Below are positions 45,752 through 54,979 of a stretch of DNA of 64,000 bases, one piece after another. The translations under genes and the position numbers were made by a program. The notes below the pieces were generated by a model. It saw nothing but the letters and a program-made list of their open reading frames with translations, made no database searches and was not told where the DNA came from. Positions within the stretch are counted from its first letter, which is position 1. Every line of letters begins with the position of its first letter. Source of the stretch: DATKPC01 sp035524275 (GTDB taxonomy: Bacteria > Pseudomonadota > Gammaproteobacteria > Burkholderiales > Burkholderiaceae_F); NCBI GenBank assembly GCA_035524275.1, contig DATKPC010000086.1, forward strand, positions 21,479 through 85,478, in the 5' to 3' direction.

Positions 45752-47385
45752 CTTTCCGCCTCAAGTGATTCCGGCAGCTGCTCCTTGCCGCCGCCGCACA
45801 GCGTGCCCTGCGCGACGACCGGGATCGCCACGGGCTGCCCGCCGGCGGCGCGCCGCTTCATCTTCGTGCTGTTTTCCGCGGCCGCCTTCCAGTCGCTGGT
45901 CGCTGCCGTGGCGCGGGTGCGTGACGTGTCGAAGCCGAAATCGACCTTGTTCACGGACTGCGGCCCCCAATAGCGGACGCGTCCGAGGTCGTAGAACTTG
46001 CGCTCGAAGCCGCTCTTCATGAAGGCCTTCAGGCAGCCCAGCATGTAGCGACGCTTCTCGCGATCGCGGATCCAGGGGTACGAGAAGAGCGACTTGCGGA
46101 AGTAGAAGCGCCGATAGTTGTTCATCACGCGGTCGAGGAGCTCGCCGCGCTCCATGGCGTCGGGCTTGATGATCGGCGTGACGAAGTTGTACTTCTCGAA
46201 GTCGAAGATCTTGACCTTGTCGCCGAGTTCCTGGAACAGCGTCGAGAACGGCCACGGCGTGTACATCGCCCAGTTGGCCATGTCGGGCTTCCAGTCGATG
46301 GCCATGCGATACGTTTCCTCCAGCGTCTCGCGCGTCTCGTTCTCCAGGCCGACGATGAACTGCGCTTCGGCGACAATCCCGGCATCGCGCAGCAGCTGGA
46401 TCGCCTTGCGGTTCTGCGCGATCGTCGTTTCCTTGTTGAACCGGTCGAGCTTCAGCTGCGCCGCGGCCTCGGTGCCGAGCGAGACGTGTATCAGGCCGGC
46501 GCGCCGATAGAGCGGCAGCAGCGCCTCGTCACGGAGAATGTCGGTGACGCGGGTGTTGATGCCCCAGTTGATCTTCAGGTCGCGGGCGATCAGCTCCTCG
46601 CAGAACTGGACGAACTTCTTCCGGTGGATCGTCGGCTCCTCGTCGGCGAGGATGAAGAATCCAACCTGGTGGTCGCGCACGAGGCGCTCGATCTCGTCGA
46701 CGACCTTCTTCGGATCGCGGATCCGGTAGTCGCGCCAGAACTTCCACTGCGAGCAGAAGCTGCAGGTGAACGGGCACCCCCGGGCCAGGTTCGGGATCGC
46801 CACGCGCACCCCCATCGGAATGTACGTGTACTTGCTCCAGTCCAGGATGTTCCAGTCGGCGTCGATCCCGTCGAGGTTCTTGACGGTCGGTGCGGCCGGG
46901 TTCGCGACGATCTGTCCGTCCCTGGCGTAGGCGATGCCGGCGATCGTTTCCCGGGCTGCGGGCCAGTCGCCCGAGTCGATCGCGCGGACCAGGTTGACGA
47001 GGATCTCTTCGCCTTCGCCGCGGACGATGACGTCGATCCACGGCGCCTCCGCGAGCACCTGCTGGTACATGAACGTCGCATGGATCCCGCCGAGCACCGC
47101 AACGGCCCCGGGGTGCACTTCCTTCGCGAGTTGCAGCAGCCGTTGCGCCTTGTAGATCGACGGCGTGATCGCGGTCGTCCCGATGATGTCCGGCTTCTCT
47201 GCCGCCAGCCGGGCACGGACCTGCTCCTCGTCGAGGTTGTCCGTCATCGCATCGATGAACTTCACCTCGGTGTATCCAGCCCCCTTCAGCGCCCCGGCGA
47301 GATAGGCCGCCCAGGCCGGTGGCCAGTTGCCGGCGATTTCTGCGCCACCGGAGTGGTAGTTGGGGTGCAGCAGCACAATCCGCAC
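45748..47385 (-). CDS. bchE: Mg-protoporphyrin IX monomethyl ester anaerobic oxidative cyclase
   Basis: BchE is the oxygen-independent cyclase that forms the isocyclic ring of bacteriochlorophyll, using radical SAM chemistry and a cobalamin-binding domain. The 545-residue protein has the N-terminal B12-like region starting [20 protein letters not shown] and the radical SAM cluster motif CPFTCSFC (C204, C208, C211), followed by SQWKFWRDY, a family hallmark. The C-terminal 60 residues are a variable tail. It is followed by bchJ with a four-base overlap, and has a palindromic operator-like sequence 27 bases before its ATG. No other chlorophyll gene is in the window. Confidence 0.93.
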   Translation of the reverse strand: MRIVLLHPNYHSGGAEIAGNWPPAWAAYLAGALKGAGYTEVKFIDAMTDNLDEEQVRARLAAEKPDIIGTTAITPSIYKAQRLLQLAKEVHPGAVAVLGGIHATFMYQQVLAEAPWIDVIVRGEGEEILVNLVRAIDSGDWPAARETIAGIAYARDGQIVANPAAPTVKNLDGIDADWNILDWSKYTYIPMGVRVAIPNLARGCPFTCSFCSQWKFWRDYRIRDPKKVVDEIERLVRDHQVGFFILADEEPTIHRKKFVQFCEELIARDLKINWGINTRVTDILRDEALLPLYRRAGLIHVSLGTEAAAQLKLDRFNKETTIAQNRKAIQLLRDAGIVAEAQFIVGLENETRETLEETYRMAIDWKPDMANWAMYTPWPFSTLFQELGDKVKIFDFEKYNFVTPIIKPDAMERGELLDRVMNNYRRFYFRKSLFSYPWIRDREKRRYMLGCLKAFMKSGFERKFYDLGRVRYWGPQSVNKVDFGFDTSRTRATAATSDWKAAAENSTKMKRRAAGGQPVAIPVVAQGTLCGGGKEQLPESLEAES

Positions 47386-47411
47386 TTGGCGCCTCCACGC
47401 GTCCAGTCAGA

Positions 47412-47431
47412 TTGACACAGCGTAGTGTCAA
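47412..47431. promoter_or_regulatory. 20-bp perfect palindrome upstream of bchE
   Basis: ttgacac, six bases, then gtgtcaa: two 7-base arms in perfect inverted symmetry, centred about 37 bases before the bchE ATG. On the minus strand the first arm supplies a ttgaca hexamer. The layout is that of an operator for a dimeric repressor or activator. It does not match the PpsR/CrtJ consensus TGT-N12-ACA exactly (it reads TGA-N12-TCA) nor the FNR box TTGAT-N4-ATCAA. Confidence 0.6.
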
Positions 47432-47573
47432 CTTATTGTGCGAATTTGATCGGGCGCAAAGGAATGGGGTTGCCGCGCCGCAGCAATCGTGAACAGGCGA
47501 TGGGCGGCGCGCGCGATGTCGCGCCGCGTGCCGAGGACTATGCGGAGCTTCCGTGAAAGGAAGTCCCGCGAAA

Positions 47574-48557
<984 letters not shown>

Positions 48558-48605
48558 TCCCCCCGATGTTCAGATGGCGCCGCTCTTACGGCGGAACATC
48601 GGATG

Positions 48606-48773
48606 CTACAAGCGCAGCGAGCGCTGGCCAAGGCGCGCCTGGAGGAAGCGCGTCGCGGCCCAGATGTCGTCGTCCGGAGGCTGGTTATCGAACCCCGGCA
48701 TCGCGGTGCCGAACGCCGCGACCGCGAGCCCGGTCGCCAACACGCGACGCTGCCGCCCGATGCTCCTCGCCAT
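48606..48773 (-). pseudogene. Cytochrome c remnant (C-terminal Met-ligand helix only)
   Basis: A 55-residue frame, MARSIGRQRRVLATGLAVAA followed by FGTAMPGFDNQPPDDDIWAA and a TRFLQARLGQRSLRL end. The string GTAMPGF..., DDDIWAA.., FLQAR is the C-terminal haem-ligand loop and last helix of class I cytochromes c, but there is no CxxCH motif in this frame or in the 68 bases upstream. The N-terminal part looks like an export signal, so the protein may be the product of an internal deletion joining a signal to the last helix. It lies between ccoG and cysK on the same strand. It could still be expressed as a tiny protein. Confidence 0.55.
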
Positions 48774-48841
48774 GTGGACTGCCGCCGAGACGGGATGCGA
48801 CGCCGGCGCCGCGGCCGGGCAACCAGGGTCGATAGGGCCGA

Positions 48842-50308
48842 TCAGTTCCGCAGGCCGAGGAAGACGCTCTTCTCCTTGACGCTGACCGACGGATCGTCCA
48901 GGGAGGCGACGCTGATCGAGATCCGGTGCGACCCGCTTGCGGTCGAATGCGGCGCGCGCAGCCGCAACGATACCGATTCGGTGGTCGCCGGTCCGACCTC
49001 GAACGTCTCCGGCGAGGCGAGCTTCAGGCCGTCGAGACCCTCGGCGCGGATCGAGAACTTGTGCCGCTTCTCGGCCGTGTTCATGACCTGTAGCCGATAC
49101 ACGTTCTCGACGTCGCCATCGTCGATCTCGCGCGCCAGCGCGCCGCGGTCGCGAATCACGTCGACCTTCAACGGCACGCGCAATGCGATGGCCGCCACCA
49201 GAGCCGTGCAGACGACGAGCAGCAGGCTCCCGTAGATCAGCGTGCGCGGCCGGAAGACGTGGGACCAGATCTCGCCGCGCGTGTAGTGTTTCTGCAGCGC
49301 GTGGGTCGTCGTGTAGCGGATCAGGCCACGCGGCAGGCTCGCCTTGTCCATCACGACATTGCACGCGTCGATGCACGCCGCGCAGCCGATGCATTCGTAC
49401 TGCAGGCCGTTGCGTATGTCGATTCCGGTCGGGCAGACCTGCACGCAGATGTTGCAATCGACGCAGTCGCCGAGCCCGCGCGATGCGCGGTCGCGCATTC
49501 CGGCGCCGCGGCGCTCGCCGCGTTCCGCGTCGTACGTCACGATCAGCGTGTCCTTGTCGAACATGGCACTCTGGAACCGCGCATAAGGGCACATGTACTT
49601 GCAGACCTGCTCGCGCATCCAGCCGGCGTTGCCGTAGGTCGCGAAGCCGTAGAAAACGACCCAGAACGCGGACCACCCGCCCATCTGGAACGAAGCGAAT
49701 TCATGGCCCAGTTCGCGGATCGGCGTGAAGAAGCCGACGAACGTGAAACCCGTCCACAGCGCCAAGGCGGCCCAGGTCAGGTGCTTCGCGGCCTTGAGGG
49801 CGAACTTGCGCGGCGACATCGGCTGCCGGTCGAGCGCCATCCGTTTCGCGCGGTCGCCTTCGATCTGCCGCTCGATCCACATGAAGATCTCGGTGTAGAC
49901 CGTCTGCGGACACGCGTAACCGCACCACAGCCGGCCGCCGATCGCGGTGAAGAAGAACAGCGAATAGGCGCAGATGATCAGGATCGCCGTCAGGTAGATG
50001 ACGTCCTGCGGCCACAGGACGAGGCCGAAGAGGTAGAACTTCCGCGCGGCCAGGTCGAACAGCAGCGCCTGGCGTCCGTTCCAGGTCAGCCAGGGTCCGC
50101 CGTAGAACACGAGCTGCGTCACCCAGACCATGACCCAGCGCCAACCCTGGAACCACCCGATCGAGTCGCCCACCTTCGCGCGCGGATAGATCTCGACCCG
50201 CTTGCGGTAGAGTTCCTCGACGTACTCCGTCGGCTTGTCCGCCGTCGGCTTGATGGGTATGACCGGCCCCGCGGGCGCCGTGGACTCCCTTTCCATGACC
50301 TGGTTCAT
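48842..50308 (-). CDS. ccoG: Cytochrome c oxidase accessory protein CcoG (FixG/RdxA family)
   Basis: CcoG is a membrane polyferredoxin that reduces copper for assembly of cbb3 oxidase. The protein of about 488 residues has five or so membrane helices and a ferredoxin-like region with two cluster motifs, CVDCNICVQVCPTGID and CIGCAACIDACN, plus the GYACPQTVYTE segment, which is a family hallmark. A C-terminal Ig-like domain (TTESVSLRLR...) completes it. The start is taken as ATG at 50306-50308; 50296 and 50413 are alternatives. No ccoNOP or ccoI gene is nearby. A strong promoter lies about 190 bases upstream. Confidence 0.94.
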   Translation of the reverse strand: MNQVMERESTAPAGPVIPIKPTADKPTEYVEELYRKRVEIYPRAKVGDSIGWFQGWRWVMVWVTQLVFYGGPWLTWNGRQALLFDLAARKFYLFGLVLWPQDVIYLTAILIICAYSLFFFTAIGGRLWCGYACPQTVYTEIFMWIERQIEGDRAKRMALDRQPMSPRKFALKAAKHLTWAALALWTGFTFVGFFTPIRELGHEFASFQMGGWSAFWVVFYGFATYGNAGWMREQVCKYMCPYARFQSAMFDKDTLIVTYDAERGERRGAGMRDRASRGLGDCVDCNICVQVCPTGIDIRNGLQYECIGCAACIDACNVVMDKASLPRGLIRYTTTHALQKHYTRGEIWSHVFRPRTLIYGSLLLVVCTALVAAIALRVPLKVDVIRDRGALAREIDDGDVENVYRLQVMNTAEKRHKFSIRAEGLDGLKLASPETFEVGPATTESVSLRLRAPHSTASGSHRISISVASLDDPSVSVKEKSVFLGLRN

Positions 50309-50497
50309 CCTGTTCTGGTCGCGCGGCACGCGGGCCGCCCGGCTCCCTACGTCGTTCAAGTGGCAAGCGGGGATCTTGCCCTGCCAGCGCGCGGCGCGTT
50401 TGGCCGGGGTCAAGAGATGGCTCCGTCGGGATCCCGGCGAGAGCCTGCCCGGCCCGCGGTGTCGCCGGCCACGATGTCCGGCGCGCCCGCAGCCTCA

Positions 50498-50526
50498 AAT
50501 ATATATCTATATGGTTATCTAGTCAA
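50498..50526 (-). promoter_or_regulatory. Sigma-70 promoter for ccoG
   Basis: On the minus strand TTGACT (50521-50526), a 17-base spacer and TATATT (50498-50503) match the sigma-70 consensus at five of six positions in each hexamer. The surrounding 40 bases are the most AT-rich stretch of the window. Transcription would run left into ccoG with a leader of about 180 bases. Confidence 0.65.
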
Positions 50527-50553
50527 ATTTAGGAGGTCGATCCGCAGCGCCCG

Positions 50554-50596
50554 AAAAAAGAAAATCGGCCGCCGGCGCGTGGCGCGCGGGCGGCCG
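50554..50596 (-). terminator. Rho-independent terminator after the HiPIP gene
   Basis: On the minus strand, after the HiPIP stop, a stem of about 14 base pairs (arms cggccgccc.. and ..ggcggccg, 50566-50579 with 50583-50596) is followed by attttctttttt. One mismatch lies in the stem. This is a textbook intrinsic terminator in a GC-rich genome and separates the HiPIP transcript from the ccoG promoter downstream. Confidence 0.8.
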
Positions 50597-50635
50597 CCTC
50601 GAACCCGGCCTGTGCGGGCCGGATCGGGTGCCGAC

Positions 50636-50923
50636 TTACGGCTTCTTGACGAACGCGGCGCAGTAGCCGTTCGGGGAGATCTCGTCGTCACCGGCGATGG
50701 CCTTGCATTGGCCCTTGTCCGTCGCCGACTTGCCCGGCATGAACTGGACACAGGCACTGCACTGCTTGCCGTCCTTCGGCGAATCCTGGTACTGCAGCGC
50801 CTTGCGCATCGCGGCGTTCTGCGCCGCGAAGGCTTCGCGCGTCATCAGCAGCACCGGCGCGACGGTGAGGGCCCCGGCCGCCGTTGCAAGCCAGCGGCGG
50901 CGGGACATTTCGTTCGATTGCAT
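50636..50923 (-). CDS. High-potential iron-sulfur protein (HiPIP)
   Basis: HiPIPs are small periplasmic 4Fe-4S electron carriers that in several purple bacteria donate electrons to the photosynthetic reaction centre and otherwise serve respiration. The 95-residue precursor has a Tat signal (SRRRWLATAAGALTVAPVLL) and a mature domain of about 60 residues with C55, C58, C73 and C88, the C-x2-C-x14-C-x14-C pattern of the family, and YCAAFVKK at the end. A strong ribosome site (gaaaggaaac) precedes the ATG at 50921-50923. An intrinsic terminator follows. In this genome it may be tied to the bchE-bchJ genes 3 kb away. Confidence 0.93.
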   Translation of the reverse strand: MQSNEMSRRRWLATAAGALTVAPVLLMTREAFAAQNAAMRKALQYQDSPKDGKQCSACVQFMPGKSATDKGQCKAIAGDDEISPNGYCAAFVKKP

Positions 50924-51429
50924 GTGCGTTTCCTTTCTTGAGTTGTGATCGGGATGCGAACGGGCGTCGCCGAAGCCTTCGCGCCCGCGCCTGCATTCCC
51001 TGCTACCGGGGTCGGCGTACCGACAACGGCGCGCCGCGCGCCATGTCGGCTTCGGTACGCCTGGGCACTTAACGGCCCCGACCGGCACCCCGCCGACACG
51101 GGCGCGATTATTACTCGATCCGGAGGCGGGGCGCTTCGCCGACCTTTCGACCGCGCGCCGAAGCAGCGTCGTCGTGACACGCCTTGCGCGTCAGGACAAC
51201 CGCGCGGGTCACGCGCCCATCCGTGGGGGAATTCCCCTCCCAAACGCATGAATTCGATTACCCGTTAAGGCTACCACGATCTATCGCCTAGCCTGTTCGG
51301 GACTAGCATGGCTTTCGCGATTTGGAGCTCCGCCGCCACGCCCCTAAAAGAAGTGATGCGCGTGGCATAGGACGGTTTCGACTCCTACCGCATCCCAATG
51401 ATCTGCTTTGTGTCACAAGGCAACGCACC
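50924..51429. other. 506-base noncoding region
   Basis: The stretch separates the divergent HiPIP and IPT-repeat lipoprotein genes and must hold both promoters. It contains no convincing gene. A 12-base palindrome ggggaattcccc lies at 51228-51239, followed by the least GC-rich part (51245-51300). No clear sigma-70 pair could be fixed on either strand. Confidence 0.6.
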
Positions 51430-53901
51430 ATGAACCTGTCTCCACGCCGCCTCGTCGGCCTCGCCACCGCCGCCTGTGCCGCCCTGCTTCTGCTCGCGTG
51501 CGGAGGCGGCGATTCGTCCTCCGGATCGACGGCCAACCCGGTCGAAGCCGCGAGCACGAACCCGGTGCCGCGCGTCTCGTCGCTGCAGCCCGCGAGCGCC
51601 GCCGCCGGCAGCCCGGCCTTCACGTTGACCGTGAATGGCTCGCAGTTCGTCCGGACGTCGACGATCACCTGGAACGGCGTCGCGCTGACGACGACGTATG
51701 TCAGTTCCCAAAAGCTTCGAGCCTCGGTTCCGGCGGCCGACATCGCCACCGCAGGCAATGCCGTCGTCGCCGTCACGAACCCGGCGCCCGGCGGCGGCAC
51801 GTCGAACGCCGCGACGTTCAACATCCAGGCGGTGAATCCGGTACCGGCGGTCTCCGGACTGTCACCCGGCAGCGTCGCCTCCGGCAGCGCGAGCTTCGCG
51901 CTGGCCGTGACCGGCAGCAATTTCGTCGCGACGTCGACCGTCAAATGGAACGGCACGGCCCTGGCGACGACCTACGTCTCCGCCACCCAACTCGGCGCGA
52001 CGGTCCCCGCGGCGGACGTCGCGACGGGCGGCACGGCGAAGGTGACCGTGACGAATCCGACGCCCGGCGGCGGCACGTCGAACGCCGCAACCTTCGACAT
52101 CATCGCGACGAATCCCACCCCCGCGCTGTCGTCGATCGCCCCGGCAAACACGACGGCCGGCGCCGCGAACTTCACGCTGACCGCGACCGGGACGAATTTC
52201 GTCGCCGCCTCGACGATCAACTGGAACGGCACGGCCCTGGCGACGACCTACGTCAGCAGCACGCAGTTGACGGCCACGGTGCCCGCCGCCGATGTCGCGA
52301 GCGCGGGAACGGCCCAGGTCAACGTGACAAGCCCGGCGCCCGGCGGCGGTGCGTCGTCGGCCGACACGTTCACGATCAACGCCACGAACCCGACGCCGAC
52401 GCTCTCGACGGTCGCGCCCGCGAGCGCCACCGCCACCGGACCTGCCTTCACGTTGATCGTCAGCGGCAGCGGCTTCGTCTCCGCCTCGACGATCGACTGG
52501 AATGGCGCCGCTCTGGCGACGACGTACGTCTCCTCGACGCAATTGACCGCGGTCGTGCCGGCCGCCGATATCGCCAGTTCCGGCACGGCAAACGTCACGG
52601 TGGCCAGCCCGGCTCCCGGGGGCGGCACCTCGTCGCCGGTCTCGTTCACGATCAATCCGGCGAATCCGGCGCCGACGCTGAGCGGCGTGGCGCCGACCAG
52701 CATCAGTTCCGGCAGCCAGGCCTTCACGCTGACCGTCAACGGCAGCGGCTTCATCTCGACGTCGACCGTCGACTGGAACGGTACGGCGCTGCCGACGGCG
52801 TTCGTGTCGACGACGCAGCTGACGGCGCAGGTCCCGGCGTCCGACGTCGCCAATGCGGGCACGTACAACGTGACCGTCGTGACGCCCTCGCCGGGCGGCG
52901 GCACGTCCGCCTCGACACCGTTCACCGTCATCGCGACGAATCCCGCGCCGACGCTGGCCTCGATGTCGCCGTCGACCCTCGTTGCCGGCGGGCCGGCGTT
53001 CACGCTCACCGTCAATGGCTCCGGTTTCGTCGCCTCGTCGAGCATCGCGTGGAACGGCAACGCGTTGCCGACAACCTACGTCAGCGCGACGCAACTCACG
53101 GCGCCGATCGCCGCCTCGGCGATTGCCGCCGTCACCACCGCCAGCATCACGGTGAGCAGCCCGGCGCCCGGCGGCGGGACGTCGTCGGCATTGACGCTGA
53201 ACGTCGTTGCCGGGCCCTACCTCGCGCAGTACAACGTCAGTCAGACGAGCGGGACCAACGGCGTGAATTCCCTCGCGGTCCCGTTCAGCGCACCGACGCA
53301 CGCCGGCAGCACGATCTGGGTCGCAGTGACGATTTCCGATTACGCCGGCGTCCACACGCTGAGCGTCACCGACTCGCAGGGCAACGTCTATACGCTGCTC
53401 GACCAGGAGAACGACGGCAATCCGGGGTACCAGTCCGTGGCGCATTTCGTCGCGACGAACATCGCCGGCGACAGCACGACGCCCAATGTCGTGACGGTCT
53501 CGCACACCTGGGAAAACTACGACGGCGTCCTGGTCGCTGAAATCGCCGGCACCAGTGGCGCAGCGGCGCTGGTCGGCCACAGCGCCAACATCCAGGACGG
53601 CCTCGCGGCCGGGACGAACAACGTCACGTCGGGTGCGATCGCGGTCACGGCGGCGCAGACTCCGGCGCTGCTCGTCGCGCTGTCGATGAACACGTCAGGC
53701 GGCAGTTCGGACCTCGGCGGGACCGGCTTCGGCGGTCCGGCGGCCGGCAACGGGTTGGCCCAGGTGGCGCAGATGTGGAACTGGGGCATCAACCTGGCGA
53801 CGCTCGCCACGGAACCGGTGACGTCCGCCGCCTCGGTCGCCGCGACGTTCAATGCGCCCGACAAGGATTCGTACGTGACCGTGGGGGTGGTGTTCCACTA
53901 G
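51430..53901 (+). CDS. Surface lipoprotein with six IPT/TIG-like repeats and a shared C-terminal domain
   Basis: The 823-residue precursor has a lipoprotein signal (lipobox LLAC, Cys24). Six Ig-like IPT/TIG repeats of about 90 residues follow (about 42-590). Each begins NPxPxxSxxxPxS and contains WNGxALxTTYVSxTQLxA, then VPAADIA and a final SPAPGGGTS. The last 229 residues (595-823) form a different, probably beta-sandwich domain beginning GPYLAQYNVSQ and ending TVGVVFH, which is duplicated as the whole mature part of the convergent lipoprotein at 53972-54790. I chose the ATG at 51430 because it opens the signal peptide; 51322 would add 36 residues. It may be an adhesin or a carbohydrate-binding surface protein. 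Confidence 0.82.
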   Translation: MNLSPRRLVGLATAACAALLLLACGGGDSSSGSTANPVEAASTNPVPRVSSLQPASAAAGSPAFTLTVNGSQFVRTSTITWNGVALTTTYVSSQKLRASVPAADIATAGNAVVAVTNPAPGGGTSNAATFNIQAVNPVPAVSGLSPGSVASGSASFALAVTGSNFVATSTVKWNGTALATTYVSATQLGATVPAADVATGGTAKVTVTNPTPGGGTSNAATFDIIATNPTPALSSIAPANTTAGAANFTLTATGTNFVAASTINWNGTALATTYVSSTQLTATVPAADVASAGTAQVNVTSPAPGGGASSADTFTINATNPTPTLSTVAPASATATGPAFTLIVSGSGFVSASTIDWNGAALATTYVSSTQLTAVVPAADIASSGTANVTVASPAPGGGTSSPVSFTINPANPAPTLSGVAPTSISSGSQAFTLTVNGSGFISTSTVDWNGTALPTAFVSTTQLTAQVPASDVANAGTYNVTVVTPSPGGGTSASTPFTVIATNPAPTLASMSPSTLVAGGPAFTLTVNGSGFVASSSIAWNGNALPTTYVSATQLTAPIAASAIAAVTTASITVSSPAPGGGTSSALTLNVVAGPYLAQYNVSQTSGTNGVNSLAVPFSAPTHAGSTIWVAVTISDYAGVHTLSVTDSQGNVYTLLDQENDGNPGYQSVAHFVATNIAGDSTTPNVVTVSHTWENYDGVLVAEIAGTSGAAALVGHSANIQDGLAAGTNNVTSGAIAVTAAQTPALLVALSMNTSGGSSDLGGTGFGGPAAGNGLAQVAQMWNWGINLATLATEPVTSAASVAATFNAPDKDSYVTVGVVFH

Positions 53902-53951
53902 CCCTCTGCCCCGGCCCCTCTCCGCGACGCGGGCGAGGGGTGGGGGAGAGG
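53902..53951. repeat. REP-like palindromic element between convergent paralogues
   Basis: The element starts one base after the first lipoprotein's stop and ends 20 bases before the second's stop. Its arms ccctctgccccggcccctct and the complementary gggcgaggggtgggggagag fold into a hairpin that could terminate transcription from both sides. It matches the elements at 21.3 and 63.8 kb in the gcgaggggtgggggagagg part. Confidence 0.7.
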
Positions 53952-53971
53952 TCGGCGCGACGCGACGCCCC

Positions 53972-54790
53972 TCAATGAAACAGCGCCGCAACCGTGACGA
54001 AGTTGTCCGTATCCGGCGCGCTGAAGAGCGCTGACGTCGTTCCGGTGCCCGACACGCTGGCTGTCGCGAACGTCGCGAGATTGACTCCCCATTTCCACAC
54101 CGACGCGACGGTCGTCAGCCCCGAACCTGCCGCGGGCCCGCCATAGCCACTGCCTCCGATGTCGCTGGTGCCGCCGGAGGTATTCATGCTCAATGCGACC
54201 AGCAGCGCCGGGGCCTGCGTCGAGGCGACGGAGATCGGTCCGGACGTGACGTTGTTCGTTCCGGCAGCGAGCCGGTCCTGCTGGTCCTTGCTGTGCCCGA
54301 CCAGCGGAGCGGTGGCGCTGGCGCCCGCCACTTCGGCCACCAGCACGCCGTCGTAGTTCTCGTTGCCCCACGACACCGTCACGACATCGGGCGACGAACT
54401 GTCGCCGCGGATGCCGGATGCGTAGAAATGGGCGACCGTCTGGCTTCCGGGTGCCGCGTCGTCGACCTGGTCGAGCAGCGTGAAGGCATTGCCCTGCGTA
54501 TCCGAGACGGCGAGCGTATGGGCTCCCGCATAGTCGCTCAGCGTTACCGCGACCCAAAGCACGCTGCCCGCCGCGGTCGTCGCCTTGAACGGCACCGACA
54601 AGCTGTTGGCGCCAAGCGCCTGCTGCGTCTGGCCGACGTTGTACTGGACGAGGCGCGGCCCACTGCCGCCGCCGGAACCGCCGGACGACGAACCCGAGCT
54701 GCCGCTTGAATCCGATCCGCCACCGGACCCGCCGCAGCCGGCGACGCAGGCGGCGCCGAGCAGCAGCGCAAAGCGGAATCCGTTCTTCAT
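53972..54790 (-). CDS. Lipoprotein consisting of the shared C-terminal domain
   Basis: The 272-residue precursor has a lipoprotein signal (lipobox VAGC, Cys19 from this start), a Gly/Ser-rich linker of about 24 residues and then the 229-residue domain (44-272) that also ends the protein encoded at 51430-53901. Shared stretches include SDYAGAHTLAVSD versus SDYAGVHTLSVTD, and ENYDGVLVAE, AAGTNNVTSG, ALLVALSMNTSGG. The domain has no Cys and no obvious catalytic triad. The start at 54788-54790 follows a gggag ribosome site at the right distance; an ATG two codons earlier lies on top of that site. The two genes converge. Confidence 0.85.
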   Translation of the reverse strand: MKNGFRFALLLGAACVAGCGGSGGGSDSSGSSGSSSGGSGGGSGPRLVQYNVGQTQQALGANSLSVPFKATTAAGSVLWVAVTLSDYAGAHTLAVSDTQGNAFTLLDQVDDAAPGSQTVAHFYASGIRGDSSSPDVVTVSWGNENYDGVLVAEVAGASATAPLVGHSKDQQDRLAAGTNNVTSGPISVASTQAPALLVALSMNTSGGTSDIGGSGYGGPAAGSGLTTVASVWKWGVNLATFATASVSGTGTTSALFSAPDTDNFVTVAALFH

Positions 54791-54979
54791 CGACATCTCC
54801 CGGAAAGTGCATCGAGCCTCGCGGACGCCATGGTCGCCCGCGACGAGCCGCCGCGCCCGCCCGCGGCCTGCCCACCGTCAGCCGAAGGGCTCCGCCGATC
54901 GCCTGGGCGCGACGGAAGCCTCCGGTTCGATTCGCGACAGCGGAACGCGGCTTCGAAATAGAATGTCCGCTGCTCGTAG

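Noticed and set aside
47412..47431. PpsR/CrtJ or FNR binding site
   Set aside because: The palindrome reads TGA-N12-TCA, not TGT-N12-ACA, and lacks the TTGAT-N4-ATCAA form. It is kept as an unassigned operator.
51228..51239. ggggaattcccc as a regulatory operator
   Set aside because: A single 12-base palindrome without a second site, and its position relative to either promoter is unknown.
51862..53580. 572-codon minus-strand frame and several shorter frames opposite the IPT repeats
   Set aside because: They repeat with the same period as the real protein and consist of Arg-rich shadow sequence.
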